Program-made: the position numbers and the translations under genes
Shown here: positions 36,106-44,518 of the stretch, piece by piece
How the letters are laid out: every line of letters starts with the position of its first letter
Position numbering within the stretch: the stretch's first letter is position 1
Notes under the pieces: model-generated
What the model was told of the DNA's origin: nothing
Database searches by the model: none
The model's input: only the letters and a program-made list of their open reading frames with translations
Origin: Pandoraea pulmonicola
GTDB lineage: Bacteria; Pseudomonadota; Gammaproteobacteria; Burkholderiales; Burkholderiaceae
Direction: 5' to 3'
DNA length: 64,000 nt
Assembly (NCBI RefSeq): GCF_000815105.2
Contig: NZ_CP010310.2
Coordinates: 2,852,001-2,916,000, forward strand

Positions 36106-36522
36106 TCATGTGCAAAGTACCGAGGCGTGGCCGTCCGACGACAAGCGCGTGGTCAGCCGGATAGGGACGTCCCGGCCATCGACGCCGAGGCTTCCCTCGA
36201 TGACGTACGACAGCGACAACACGTCCTGCGATTCGATCTGCTCGACACGCGGGCCCTTCAGTCGTGGTTCATAGCGCTGCAACACGCGGGCAATGTCGGT
36301 GGCGATCTGTTGCGTGGTGCCCGCCGTGGCCGTACCGGCGAGATTGGTGAAGTCGGGAACGCCGAATTCCGGATCGATCGGTGCGCTGCCCTGGCGGGTG
36401 TTCAAAATGCGCGTCAAGTGCGCAAGTATCGATTCGATCAGAACATCGACGCGGGTCACGTGCGAACGTTCGCCCTCCACTTCATATGCCGCTATCCGCT
36501 CCAACAATCGGCGTTCCTTCAT
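36106..36522 (-). CDS. tssE: TssE (gp25-like), T6SS baseplate protein
   Basis: The product of 138 residues is the gp25-like baseplate component that helps nucleate sheath polymerisation. The motif LLERIAAYE near the start, the LLTRILNTRQGSAPIDPEFGVPDF-like gp25 core and the YEPRLKGPRVEQIES block are present. The ATG at 36522 follows GGAGGGAGC; a longer frame upstream runs back into the hcp downstream structure and is rejected. Confidence 0.93.
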   Translation of the reverse strand: MKERRLLERIAAYEVEGERSHVTRVDVLIESILAHLTRILNTRQGSAPIDPEFGVPDFTNLAGTATAGTTQQIATDIARVLQRYEPRLKGPRVEQIESQDVLSLSYVIEGSLGVDGRDVPIRLTTRLSSDGHASVLCT

Positions 36523-36559
36523 GCTCCCTCCACACAAGAGCGCGCCGTCACCGCCGCCC

Positions 36560-36593
36560 CCCGCCCTGCCCGGCCGAATTTCACGAGGGCGGG
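36560..36593 (-). promoter_or_regulatory. GC-rich stem-loop between hcp and tssE
   Basis: CCCGCCCT (36560-36567) pairs with AGGGCGGG (36586-36593). It lies just downstream of the hcp stop on the transcribed strand and lacks a T-run. It could stabilise the hcp end of a processed mRNA or cause partial termination, which would raise Hcp relative to downstream genes. Confidence 0.4.
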
Positions 36594-36611
36594 CGTCAGG
36601 GGGGCGTCGCC

Positions 36612-37097
36612 TCAGCGTGGTGCGGTCCAAGAGTCCTCGCTCTCGATGCCATCCTTGATCCATGTCCACACGATCTTCTGGTAGGACAAACCAATGCTTT
36701 CCATATGACCCATTTTCCCGTTCTCGGGCAGCAGGACATTCGGCACCCAGTCCTCGGCCTCGAACACCGCAGCGTTCTGCAGCTTGATCGTGTAGTACTT
36801 CTCCTCCGTACCGCCGGGGGTGAAGCGCCAGAATTCAAGAAGCACCTCGCTCATCTGCTCGCCGGAGCACAGCGCCTGAAAGAGCTTGGGCGACGATTTG
36901 TCGATCTCCTTGACAATGCTCATTCCCACATGCCGACGCACGCTGGAGGGAGCTCCCGTCTGCTCGTTCTTGGGCAATTCGACGCGCAGCTTCATGGCCT
37001 GCACAAGGATCTTTCCCTCGTGGCCCCGAACATCGCATGAACCTTCGATCTTTCCTTGTTTGTCGCCGGTCAACGACAAATAGCATGGCATTGGCAT
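36612..37097 (-). CDS. hcp: Hcp (TssD), T6SS inner-tube protein
   Basis: The product of 161 residues is the hexameric ring protein of the inner tube. Features are MPMPCYLSLTGDKQGKIEGSCDVRGHEGKI at the start, and KLFQALCSGEQMSEVLLEFWR in the middle. A GAGG site precedes the ATG. It is flanked by the largest gaps of the first half of the operon (68 bases to tssC and 89 to tssE), which is usual for a gene needing high expression. No C-terminal toxin extension is present. Confidence 0.95.
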   Translation of the reverse strand: MPMPCYLSLTGDKQGKIEGSCDVRGHEGKILVQAMKLRVELPKNEQTGAPSSVRRHVGMSIVKEIDKSSPKLFQALCSGEQMSEVLLEFWRFTPGGTEEKYYTIKLQNAAVFEAEDWVPNVLLPENGKMGHMESIGLSYQKIVWTWIKDGIESEDSWTAPR

Positions 37098-37165
37098 GGT
37101 CTAATCCTCGCAATAAAAGTGGCTGAAATACGGTGATATTTAGCGTTTTCGGTGATCGATCCTCC

Positions 37166-38668
37166 TCAGTTCTTGTCCAGCTTGCCCACCAAAGACAGCG
37201 TGAACGACGCACCCATGTACTTGAAATGCGGGCGCACCTTCAGCTCCACACGGTACCGGCCCGCGTCGCCGGCAACGTCCGATACGACGATTTCCGCCTG
37301 CCGTAGCGGCCGGCGGCTGCGCACCCCCAGCGCCGGCGTGTCCATGTCGGCCACGTACTGGCGGATCCAGTGATTGAGCTCCACTTCCAGGTCTGAGCGC
37401 TCTTTCCAGGTGCCGATGTTCTCGCGCTGGATTACCTTGATGTAGTGCGCCAGGCGGCTGACCAGGTAGATGTACGGAAGCTGCGTGCCGAGCTTGAAAT
37501 TCAGTTCGGCCTGCTTCCCTTCGGCCGTGTTGCCGAAGAATTTCGGTTTCTGGCAGGCGTTGGCCGAGAAGAACGCGGCGTTGTCGGTGTTCTTGCGCAT
37601 CGTCAGGGCGATGAAACCTTGCTCGGCGAGTTCGTACTCGCGCCGCTCCGAGATCAGCGCCTCGGTCGGGATCTTGGCCTGCATTTCGCCCATCGCCTCG
37701 TAGTGATAGACGGGCAAATCGCTGACCGTGCCGCCCCCCTGCGGACCGATGATGTTGGCGCACCACCGGTATTGGGCAAAACTGTCCGCCAGACGACTGG
37801 CGAATGCGAAGGCGGCGTTCCCCCACAGAAAGCGCGAGCTGCCCGCCTCGACCGACTCCTCATAGTGGAATTTCCTGGCCGGCACGGTATCTTTGCCATA
37901 GGGCAAGCGCAGCAGGAACTGAGGTACCGTCAGACCGACGAAGCGCGCGTCTTCGGTTTGCCGGAACGCGTGCCACTTGGCGAACTGCGGCCCTTCGAAA
38001 ACTGCGTCCAGATCCTTGAGGTTCGGCAATTCGGCAAATGAGTCGACGCCAAAGAACTGCGGCCCCGCCGCGGCCACGAACGGTGCGTGCGCCATCGACG
38101 CCACACTGGCAAGCGATCGCAGCAGCTTGATGTCCTGGGGACCGGGTGTGAAATCGTAATTGCCAACGATGGTGCCGAATGGCTGCCCGCCGAATTGTCC
38201 GAACTCCGCGGTGTAGACCGCCTTGTACAACCCTGATCGGGTAATGTCGGGCGCATCCTCGAAATCCTGCAGCAGCGCGTCCTTGGCGACATCGAGGATC
38301 TCGATGCGGTTGTTTTCCCGGAAGTCCGTTCGATCCACCAGGAATTTCAGCGAGCGCCACGCGCCTTCCAGTTTCTGGAATTGGGCATGGTGCAGAATCT
38401 CATCGACTTGCTCGCACAGCTTCGCGTCGATCGCCGCGATCATCTCGTCGACCAGCGCCTGGCTGACCTTCGACACGGCGCGATTGGGCTCGAGGAGCTC
38501 GGTGACGAAAGCCTCGAGGCCCCGCCGTGTGACTGCATACGCGGCATCGCCGGGGCGCGTCCGAGTGATCTCGACCAGTTCGTCGAGAATGGACGAAGAT
38601 GGTGCGGTGCGGGCTACCTGGCCGCTGGATGCCGATGTCTTGGCGTGTGTCGAATGGGTCACGGTCAT
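37166..38668 (-). CDS. tssC: TssC (VipB), T6SS sheath large subunit
   Basis: The product of about 500 residues forms the contractile sheath with TssB. Typical blocks are LRSLASVASMAHAPFVAAAGPQFF, KWHAFRQTEDARFVGLTVPQFLLRLPYG, and FRWGNAAFAFASRLADSF-like text, and the C-terminal part ends ASFTLSLVGKLDKN. The reading frame can begin at a GTG at 38671 or the ATG at 38668, which shares a base with the tssB stop (TGATG). AGGAG is very close, so initiation one to three codons further in is possible. Confidence 0.95.
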   Translation of the reverse strand: MTVTHSTHAKTSASSGQVARTAPSSSILDELVEITRTRPGDAAYAVTRRGLEAFVTELLEPNRAVSKVSQALVDEMIAAIDAKLCEQVDEILHHAQFQKLEGAWRSLKFLVDRTDFRENNRIEILDVAKDALLQDFEDAPDITRSGLYKAVYTAEFGQFGGQPFGTIVGNYDFTPGPQDIKLLRSLASVASMAHAPFVAAAGPQFFGVDSFAELPNLKDLDAVFEGPQFAKWHAFRQTEDARFVGLTVPQFLLRLPYGKDTVPARKFHYEESVEAGSSRFLWGNAAFAFASRLADSFAQYRWCANIIGPQGGGTVSDLPVYHYEAMGEMQAKIPTEALISERREYELAEQGFIALTMRKNTDNAAFFSANACQKPKFFGNTAEGKQAELNFKLGTQLPYIYLVSRLAHYIKVIQRENIGTWKERSDLEVELNHWIRQYVADMDTPALGVRSRRPLRQAEIVVSDVAGDAGRYRVELKVRPHFKYMGASFTLSLVGKLDKN

Positions 38669-39174
38669 CACTCCTTCGCCGAATCGCCCACGCCAAGCTC
38701 GGCGAGCAGGCGTTCGCGCGTTTGCGGTTCAGCGATCAGCGTCTCGATGCGTTTGCGGAAGGCCGGCAAGTTACCCAGCGGGCCCATGAGAGCCTTGAGC
38801 GCACTGCGCAGTTCGATGAGCTGTTTGAGTTCCGGCACTTGTTCGACCAGGGAGTCCGGCTCGAAGTCGCGCAGACTCTCGAACTTCAGTTTGACGTCGA
38901 GAGACTCGTCGGGCGCCGCGTCGTTGGTCAATCGGTTCGGAACCGTCAGCGTCAGCGACAGTCCTTGTGCCTTGAGCACGCCATCGAAATTGTCGCGGTC
39001 GATCTGAATCGTCTCGCGCTCGTCAAGCGGCACGTCGGGAGCGCGCAGCGTGAAGTCCCCCAGCACCAGTTGCTTGAAGGGCAGTTCCACATCCTCCTTG
39101 GCATCCCCGGTTGCGGATTTATAAACGATATTGACCCGCTCTCTGGGGGCCACCGACCCTTTGTCGTCAGCCAT
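38668..39174 (-). CDS. tssB: TssB (VipA), T6SS sheath small subunit
   Basis: The product of 168 residues shows the conserved start SVAPRERVNIVYKSATGDAKEDVELPFK, then LVLGDFT and the block LRDFEPDSLVEQVPEL. It pairs with TssC in the contractile sheath. The AGGAGCTTAAG site before the ATG is located at the 3' end of tssA, and the two genes are one base apart. Confidence 0.95.
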   Translation of the reverse strand: MADDKGSVAPRERVNIVYKSATGDAKEDVELPFKQLVLGDFTLRAPDVPLDERETIQIDRDNFDGVLKAQGLSLTLTVPNRLTNDAAPDESLDVKLKFESLRDFEPDSLVEQVPELKQLIELRSALKALMGPLGNLPAFRKRIETLIAEPQTRERLLAELGVGDSAKE

Positions 39175-39175
39175 C

Positions 39176-40720
39176 TTAAGCTCCTGTCCAGTTCACTACA
39201 TCCGGCTTGCGCGTACGCACAAGTCGCCAAGCCATCGAAAAGTCGAGCGCTGCCAAGCGCGCCAGCAAGTCACTTCTCTCGTGATGGCCAAACTCCTCTT
39301 GCTCAGCGGCGGCGGCGGCCAATGCCAAGGCATCTCGCGCCAGCGCAGGTTCCCATTGCATCAACCGGTGGGTTTCGATGTGCTCGACCAAGGGCGCGGA
39401 TAGTGCCGCGAGCGCGAAACCAACGCCTGCACCGCCGAAATCCCTGATCAGTTCGCACTGTGCGAGATGGGCGCGAAACTGATCGCGCTCTGCCACTGCG
39501 CAGCTGCGCCTCTTGTCCAGCGCTTCGAGCGCGTCGTCGAGCCGGCCTGCCGCTGCGCAGGCCCGCATCTCGTGGAGAGCGCATGCCCAGTCGTCAGGTG
39601 CGGAATCTTGCGACTCGTTCTGTGGGCTGCGCGGTGCGATGGCTGCGAGCCAATCCACGGTAGCCGCGTCTGCGAACGGCGTGCCGTCGGAGAATTTCAA
39701 GCTTGGCAGGCTCGGCAGGCGCCCCGCGAAGCACGAGGTCTGTGCGGCAACCTCCTGCGCGGCCGCTGCAGCTCCCGCACGCTGCAAAGCATGGTGAGTG
39801 ACGCGACACAAATCGAGCCAGAACGGAGCGCTTGTCAGCTGCGTTTGCGCGAAGCGCGCGGCAGCAAAGGGATCGGCACCCTCAGCGAACTCTGCGAGGG
39901 CCTTCTTCACCACATCGGGTGGCGGCGGCACGTGCGTCACGTCATTCGTAGCGTAGGGAGCGGCGTCGACGAGAGCCCAAGCCGCCATGGCATTCAGGCG
40001 ATAGGCGAAAGGCTCGAAGGGTTGCTCGTTGAAACAACGATCGAGCAATGCCCCTAGCGCACGGAGCGCTCGCTCAGCGGACTGTTCCAGTGGCTCGACC
40101 TCGCTCAAGCCAGGAGCCAGCGCGGCGAGTCCGTCATTTTCAGTCGCTGTGTGTTCGGGATCGACCGGCGCGCACGCAAGCGTCGTCGGCAGGCTGGTGA
40201 ACAGACGCGACACGCGGGAGAACTCCGGCCCGTCGGGGTCGTGTTGGCGCCAGCAGCGTTCGATGTCGTTCCACTTGGACACCATGTCCGCCAACTCCGG
40301 CGGCGGCAACGGCGTAAGCTTGGGCGGACGGTCGTCGGCCAGTTCCTGCTCGAGCTTTGTCAACAGCCACTCGACCAGATTGCGACGGCCGCGCAGACGG
40401 TCGATCGGCGGAAACAGGGTATCCCAATGCAGAGTGAGGAGATCGCGCAGCACGCACACGCCGCGCGCCAAGCCGGCGAGGCCGTCGAGCTGCAGCCAGC
40501 CGATTACGAGCCATACCGTGACAGCGAGATCCTTGCCATCTTCCCGCAGGATGGACTGGGCATGCGATACGACCGATGGCCATTCGATCGCCGCGCTCGC
40601 GTGAATATCGGTCAGTTTGTCGATTTCCGCCTGCAGGAGTGCAAAAGCCTCTCCTGCACGCACCCCATCATGTGAGGGCGCCGATATTCCGCACTTGCCA
40701 ATGTCACCATTCGCTGTCAT
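39176..40720 (-). CDS. tssA: TssA (ImpA/VasJ-type), T6SS baseplate/sheath assembly protein
   Basis: The product of 514 residues has an ImpA-like N-terminal domain (about residues 60-150, with LAVTVWLVIGWLQLDGLAGLARGV and HWDTLFPPIDRLRGRRN) and a VasJ-like C-terminal part ending in a helical region. TssA proteins prime and cap sheath assembly. It is the first gene of the operon. The start at 40720 has only a weak Shine-Dalgarno-like site (GGATAAA), unlike its neighbours; a start a little downstream cannot be excluded. Confidence 0.9.
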   Translation of the reverse strand: MTANGDIGKCGISAPSHDGVRAGEAFALLQAEIDKLTDIHASAAIEWPSVVSHAQSILREDGKDLAVTVWLVIGWLQLDGLAGLARGVCVLRDLLTLHWDTLFPPIDRLRGRRNLVEWLLTKLEQELADDRPPKLTPLPPPELADMVSKWNDIERCWRQHDPDGPEFSRVSRLFTSLPTTLACAPVDPEHTATENDGLAALAPGLSEVEPLEQSAERALRALGALLDRCFNEQPFEPFAYRLNAMAAWALVDAAPYATNDVTHVPPPPDVVKKALAEFAEGADPFAAARFAQTQLTSAPFWLDLCRVTHHALQRAGAAAAAQEVAAQTSCFAGRLPSLPSLKFSDGTPFADAATVDWLAAIAPRSPQNESQDSAPDDWACALHEMRACAAAGRLDDALEALDKRRSCAVAERDQFRAHLAQCELIRDFGGAGVGFALAALSAPLVEHIETHRLMQWEPALARDALALAAAAAEQEEFGHHERSDLLARLAALDFSMAWRLVRTRKPDVVNWTGA

Positions 40721-40749
40721 TGCGCATTTATCCGAAGAAATACTAATCG

Positions 40750-40777
40750 AATATAATCATTTCGCTTCCCGAGCCAA
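40750..40777 (-). promoter_or_regulatory. Candidate sigma70 promoter P2 of the T6SS operon
   Basis: On the minus strand TTGGCT (40777-40772) is followed after 16 bases by TATATT (40755-40750). It is the closer of two promoter-like matches, about 30 bases upstream of tssA. Confidence 0.35.
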
Positions 40778-40782
40778 TAATT

Positions 40783-40803
40783 GATTTTCGAAAATTGAAA
40801 ATC
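40783..40803. promoter_or_regulatory. Inverted repeat between the two T6SS promoter candidates
   Basis: GATTTTC (40783-40789) and GAAAATC (40797-40803) form an inverted repeat with seven bases between. It overlaps the region between P1 and P2 and could be an operator for a repressor or activator. Confidence 0.35.
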
Positions 40804-40818
40804 GATTCGGTTGGACAA

Positions 40819-40848
40819 TTAATAATATCTACCCGGCATTCGTGTCAA
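40819..40848 (-). promoter_or_regulatory. Candidate sigma70 promoter P1 of the T6SS operon
   Basis: On the minus strand a perfect TTGACA (40848-40843) is separated by 18 bases from TATTAA (40824-40819). It lies about 100 bases upstream of tssA in an AT-rich stretch. Confidence 0.45.
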
Positions 40849-40861
40849 CGTAACTAACAAA

Positions 40862-40878
40862 TCATTCATAATGAATGA
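40862..40878. promoter_or_regulatory. 17-bp palindrome upstream of P1
   Basis: TCATTCAT-A-ATGAATGA is an exact palindrome ending 14 bases before the -35 box of P1. The position suits an activator or a repressor dimer. The cognate regulator is not identifiable; the membrane winged-helix protein at 48120-48782 is only a speculative candidate. Confidence 0.4.
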
Positions 40879-41593
40879 CTAAATTCATAGTGAGTTGAAA
40901 ACGTCAATGGCTCATATTGACTGTTCATGGCATTCAAGCGGGGAAAACTTCACCTGCCGATGAGGCACGTTTTCTTGATGCGCATCAAAATCTCCGCATC
41001 GGCTGCCCATCGTTGTCCTGCGGTGTTTTCGTCATGATTCGGGCATTTGAGGATGAACGACGGAAAACGCAGGAACTCACGCTGATTTTCGGCAAAAGAC
41101 CGCCCTGCACGGTGCGAGCCATGCGGCAGTCTCATGGATATAAATTCATGAGAACAGAAGTGCTCACAAATAAATCAAAAATTGATTTTTATGCTGGTTT
41201 TATTCTTTGCATATCAATCTGGAGAATATGGGGAATTTAAAAGCGAGCTGCCACGCGGCTGCAGGATTGATGTCCTTCGGTGTGCGCGAATAGGCAGTCA
41301 ATGGTGTTCGGGATGTTGGTATCGAACCGCGGCTTCTGCCGCGCGTATGCGGCGTAGCGCTGACGTTGCGTTGGGCTCGCGAAGGGAGCCGGGGCGGAAG
41401 ATGGGGGGAACTGACGTCGGCCGCCATTGAGCGATTTATGCAATTTTCCAGCCGGGCCGCAGGCTACTATCGCTTCCTACGCCGAGCTCACGTGACGCAC
41501 CAAGTGAGAGGAACACCATCCATCACAGGGAGCCTTGGCAAAGAAAACAGTTGTCTCCCTGCGAATCTATCGAACCGGAACCGAGAGGCCGAC
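40879..41593. other. Intergenic region between tssA and the F-box-like gene
   Basis: The first part is AT-rich and holds the T6SS regulatory sites; the rest must hold the promoter of the F-box-like gene reading right. A short inverted repeat (AAATCA / TGATTT) lies near 41175-41190. An open frame at 40917-41240 has no ribosome binding site and no recognisable product. Confidence 0.4.
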
Positions 41594-42616
41594 ATGATGC
41601 CGATTTCAGGAGGCTCCGCCTCTTCTGTCCAGACCGCTGCGGCGGCTGCAGTACCTCAAGAGCGGCAGACGAGGATGGCAGCCGATGTCGCTACGGTATC
41701 TCTCGGTGTACCGACAATCCCTTCATTGCCCAACAGCAGCCCAGGGACCGGTGATATCGAGCAAGAAGCTTCGTTTCAGCATATGCCTGGCGAGGTTCTG
41801 CGGCGGATTATTTCAAATGTGCGCACTCCGAGAGACACACTGAATTTGGCCTTGTCCAGCAAACAGGTACATCTAGTCGCCAGCCCGCGTCTGTTTGCGG
41901 AAAAAATCGACTGGAAGATCCGCCAAGGGGTGGCGACCCCCGAAGCTGTTACGAAATTATTGGGGGAAATCGAGCGAACCGAGGCCAGTGCGCGCGGCAT
42001 GCTGCTTGGGCGTCTCATCCAGGAGATTCCGCAGATGGGCTATCAGATAGCTGCGCAGAAAATCCAGCGACTGGAAAGCATGGCTGCCTTCCAGCATGCG
42101 CAGCAATCGGCAGTTGAGCAGTTTCTTGAGGCAATTCATCAATTGCCTGACAAGCACCGCGCCAATCCACTCTATTCCCTGGTCGCCGTCTTCAAGGACC
42201 GTGAAGCAAGGAGCGTCTTTCTCAGGGACCCGACAACCGTATTCAATCGCCTTCTCGACGAAGTGATGCGTCTGCCCGATTTGGGTGACCAAAAAGAGAT
42301 TCTCCGTTATGGCCTGGCCCCCTCGCTTTCAAAACTGCCGGTCAATGCCCGCGCGCAAGCGCACTATCGTCTTCTCGACGCAGCGAGCGAGATTTTTCAT
42401 TCTGACGAGAATCGCTGCCAAAGTAGCGACGATGCAATCGCCGCAGGTGTTCCGCCGGACGATTGGCTGAGTGGATCGTTGGTCGGTGCAATAAATTTTC
42501 TACCGGAAAGCGCTCGGGCGGAAGCCGCAACTCGTACGCTCGACGCCATCACAAAACCCGGCGCACTCAGCGACGACCTGCGCATGAAACTTGCCGCGTT
42601 CGGCGCCGGGCGTTGA
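41594..42616 (+). CDS. Putative effector with an F-box-like motif, 340 residues
   Basis: Residues 61-101 (FQHMPGEVLRRIISNVRTP, then RDTLNLALSSKQVHLVASP) match the pattern of a eukaryotic F-box: LPxE-like start, ILSxL-like helix, Asp/Leu-rich helix, and a final LVAS-P-L segment. F-box proteins bind Skp1 in SCF ubiquitin ligases; bacterial ones are known as secreted effectors (Ralstonia GALA, Legionella, Agrobacterium VirF). The N-terminal 60 residues are Ser/Ala/Thr/Pro-rich without Sec signal, as in many injected effectors. The rest is helical, perhaps a repeat scaffold. The ATG at 41594 follows AGAGG. It stands alone on its strand directly upstream of the T6SS operon. The secretion route is unknown. 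Confidence 0.55.
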   Translation: MMPISGGSASSVQTAAAAAVPQERQTRMAADVATVSLGVPTIPSLPNSSPGTGDIEQEASFQHMPGEVLRRIISNVRTPRDTLNLALSSKQVHLVASPRLFAEKIDWKIRQGVATPEAVTKLLGEIERTEASARGMLLGRLIQEIPQMGYQIAAQKIQRLESMAAFQHAQQSAVEQFLEAIHQLPDKHRANPLYSLVAVFKDREARSVFLRDPTTVFNRLLDEVMRLPDLGDQKEILRYGLAPSLSKLPVNARAQAHYRLLDAASEIFHSDENRCQSSDDAIAAGVPPDDWLSGSLVGAINFLPESARAEAATRTLDAITKPGALSDDLRMKLAAFGAGR

Positions 42617-42663
42617 GCTTCCCACGTACGGAACACCGGCCGGCGCCGCACGATTCCAGACAG

Positions 42664-42697
42664 AAAAGCCGCCGGGATTCCTCTCGCGCGGCGGCTT
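42664..42697 (-). terminator. Intrinsic terminator for the 42747-43799 gene
   Basis: AAGCCGCCG (42666-42674) pairs with CGGCGGCTT (42689-42697); on the minus strand the stem is followed by TTTTCTG. It lies between convergent genes and may also slow transcription arriving from the F-box-like gene. Confidence 0.65.
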
Positions 42698-42746
42698 CGG
42701 TGGTGGGTGCCGTGATTTGGCCAAACGCCAGGCCCCTTTCCTCCTT

Positions 42747-43799
42747 CTACTTCGAGGAAGCGTCCTTATATGCAGTTTGATAATGTTGTTGCAACTCGGC
42801 CAGAATCACGGCTTCGGTGACTCTCGTATCGTCCGCCCAAATTCGCACCTCTTCGGGTACCGAGGGATGCGCAAGCATTTTTTGAATTTTAGGATCGAAT
42901 GCCCGGTTGTGAGGTCGGTTCGCTGCGGCGTCGAGAGCGGGTGCAGAGTTGTCTTCCGAGCGCGTTGGCAGTTGGTGAACAACAGTGGCTTCCGATCCAC
43001 CGGTAGCGAGAACTGCGGCAGGTGGCACAGGAATCGCGACCGGTATGGGCTGACGCGGTGACGTCGTTTGTTCGCGCCCGATGCTGGCAAATCGCGCGGG
43101 CTTACTCGCGGGGGGCGGGGGCGGAGGCGCTGGCCGCACCGGCACAGAGGAAACGCTTCGCTGAGCGAGACCAACTTCATGATTCCCACCGAACGTCGAC
43201 ATGACCTGAGAGGCTGACGTGGTGCTCAGTGTCCGAAAGCTCAGGCCAGTATTCGCCGACACGCTGGAAAACGAACGCCAGCCAAAGCGCTCTGGATCCG
43301 GCGGCGTAAAACTTCTGGCGTTGGCCTGCTCCTGAGGCGTGGCTCCTGATTCGGTATGGTTTTGTTGTTGCGAAGGTGCACTTGCTTCACTCGGCAACCT
43401 CAATTTTGGCGTCTCGAGAAAACCCTCCAGGGGGTGAGTACCATAGGTACGCCCCGCGCCATCCAAGGCGGCCTGCACCTGCTCGTGTTGCCCGAGCAAG
43501 TCATACGCATTGCTGAGGCGGGCGAACGCGTCTTCAACCACTGCCTTATGCACCGATGCGATCCGGGCGGCCATTGTGATGCTGAGGCCTGTCCCTCTGA
43601 GCAGAAGGAGGTTTTGCGTACGGCGCAGTTCTTCAGGACTCGCGGATTTGATACGCTCGCTCAGTTTCTGCATCGTTTTGTTCGATACTTTCGTTGGATG
43701 GCCAAAATCCAGCTTCCGCGCCACGGCCTGCTCTAAATTGTCGGAGGCGCGGATTTGGCGGCGCCCCAGCATGGTATTCACCGCAAGTTGGAAATTCAT
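42747..43799 (-). CDS. Hypothetical protein with proline-rich linker, 350 residues
   Basis: No family recognised. The N-terminal 125 residues are helical (MNFQLAVNTMLGRRQI, then NKTMQKLSERIKSASPEELRRTQNLLLLRG) and look like a folded domain. The middle (about 125-265) is low-complexity Ser/Thr/Gln/Pro with a poly-Pro run (PAPPPPPPASKP). The C-terminal 60 residues are again helical (DPKIQKMLAHPSVPEEVRIWADDTRVTEAVIL). There is no signal peptide. The poly-Pro segment could bind SH3-, WW- or profilin-like domains. It converges on the F-box-like gene. Only a weak GAGAG site precedes the ATG. Confidence 0.5.
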   Translation of the reverse strand: MNFQLAVNTMLGRRQIRASDNLEQAVARKLDFGHPTKVSNKTMQKLSERIKSASPEELRRTQNLLLLRGTGLSITMAARIASVHKAVVEDAFARLSNAYDLLGQHEQVQAALDGAGRTYGTHPLEGFLETPKLRLPSEASAPSQQQNHTESGATPQEQANARSFTPPDPERFGWRSFSSVSANTGLSFRTLSTTSASQVMSTFGGNHEVGLAQRSVSSVPVRPAPPPPPPASKPARFASIGREQTTSPRQPIPVAIPVPPAAVLATGGSEATVVHQLPTRSEDNSAPALDAAANRPHNRAFDPKIQKMLAHPSVPEEVRIWADDTRVTEAVILAELQQHYQTAYKDASSK

Positions 43800-44034
43800 G
43801 ATTCTGCTCTCGAATTGTCAGGGAATTTTGGAAGGCTCGGATTCAATGGCTAACAATCTCAGTTTTCCGTGCCTTGCTCTATCACAAAACGGTAATGGCG
43901 GAAAATACAGCAGAAACTATCTATCCATACCTTTATCGACATGCGCAATGACGCGTCCCCCTGGTCAAACTTGCGCGGCACGGGAGAACCCGACTCACAT
44001 CAGGGTTAAAGGAGCGGCGGGATACGCCCCCTCA

Positions 44035-44439
44035 CTATGAGGCGTCACGGTATCCGATGCGGTACACGAGCTCGGAGGAGAGGCAAGGTAAGCCACGCAT
44101 GGCGTCGCTCCAGCCTGTCTGATATTGGCGAATTTCGACGACGTGCCTTACCGTTGCAGGCGGGTGAAGAACCGCACTCGACGGTACGCCGCCTAACGCC
44201 TCGGCCTTGGCACTCGGATCCTGAGAAATAAGCCGCTGGCCCAGGAATCCCTGAATCTGCCCAATGGTTGTCGGTGGTTTGGAGGCCGATGAGAGTTGGC
44301 TCAAGCTTGCCGATGGACGCGACCGCCCATCAGCCTGCTTCACTTCACGTACGTTGGCGGCCAACTTGGTAGGCTGCGCCGACGCTTTTGTCGGAGGCTG
44401 CAGGAAGTGCGCTGCTCTAGCGCCGAAAACGGGATGCAT
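44035..44439 (-). CDS. Hypothetical protein, 134 residues
   Basis: The product begins MHPVFGARAAHFLQPPT and has a GAGGTGAG site right before the ATG, which supports a real gene. The N-terminal half is Ser/Pro/Lys-rich and probably disordered; the second half includes ATVRHVVEIRQYQTGWSDAMRGLPCLSSELVYRIGYRD, possibly a small fold. No family recognised. It is on the same strand as the proline-rich protein gene, 235 bases upstream of it, and may belong to the same unit. Confidence 0.5.
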   Translation of the reverse strand: MHPVFGARAAHFLQPPTKASAQPTKLAANVREVKQADGRSRPSASLSQLSSASKPPTTIGQIQGFLGQRLISQDPSAKAEALGGVPSSAVLHPPATVRHVVEIRQYQTGWSDAMRGLPCLSSELVYRIGYRDAS

Positions 44440-44478
44440 GGACTCACCTCACCTCGCGGAAGCTTCTTTTTTTGATCT

Positions 44479-44517
44479 CGGCGGCCCAGTCATTGTTGAC
44501 GGACCGCCGTGCGTTTT
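44479..44517 (+). terminator. Strong plus-strand intrinsic terminator without an annotated upstream gene
   Basis: CGGCGG (44479-44484) pairs with CCGCCG (44504-44509), extended inward by CC-GG and GTC-GAC pairs, with the loop ATTGTT, followed by TGCGTTTTTTT. On the opposite strand an A-run replaces the T-run, so it acts on plus-strand transcripts. No plus-strand gene ends here; an antisense or small RNA over 44035-44439 is possible. Confidence 0.6.
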
Positions 44518-44518
44518 T

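Noticed and set aside
40917..41240. Frame of 107 codons between tssA and the F-box-like gene
   Set aside because: No Shine-Dalgarno site, mixed composition, and overlap with the AT-rich control region.
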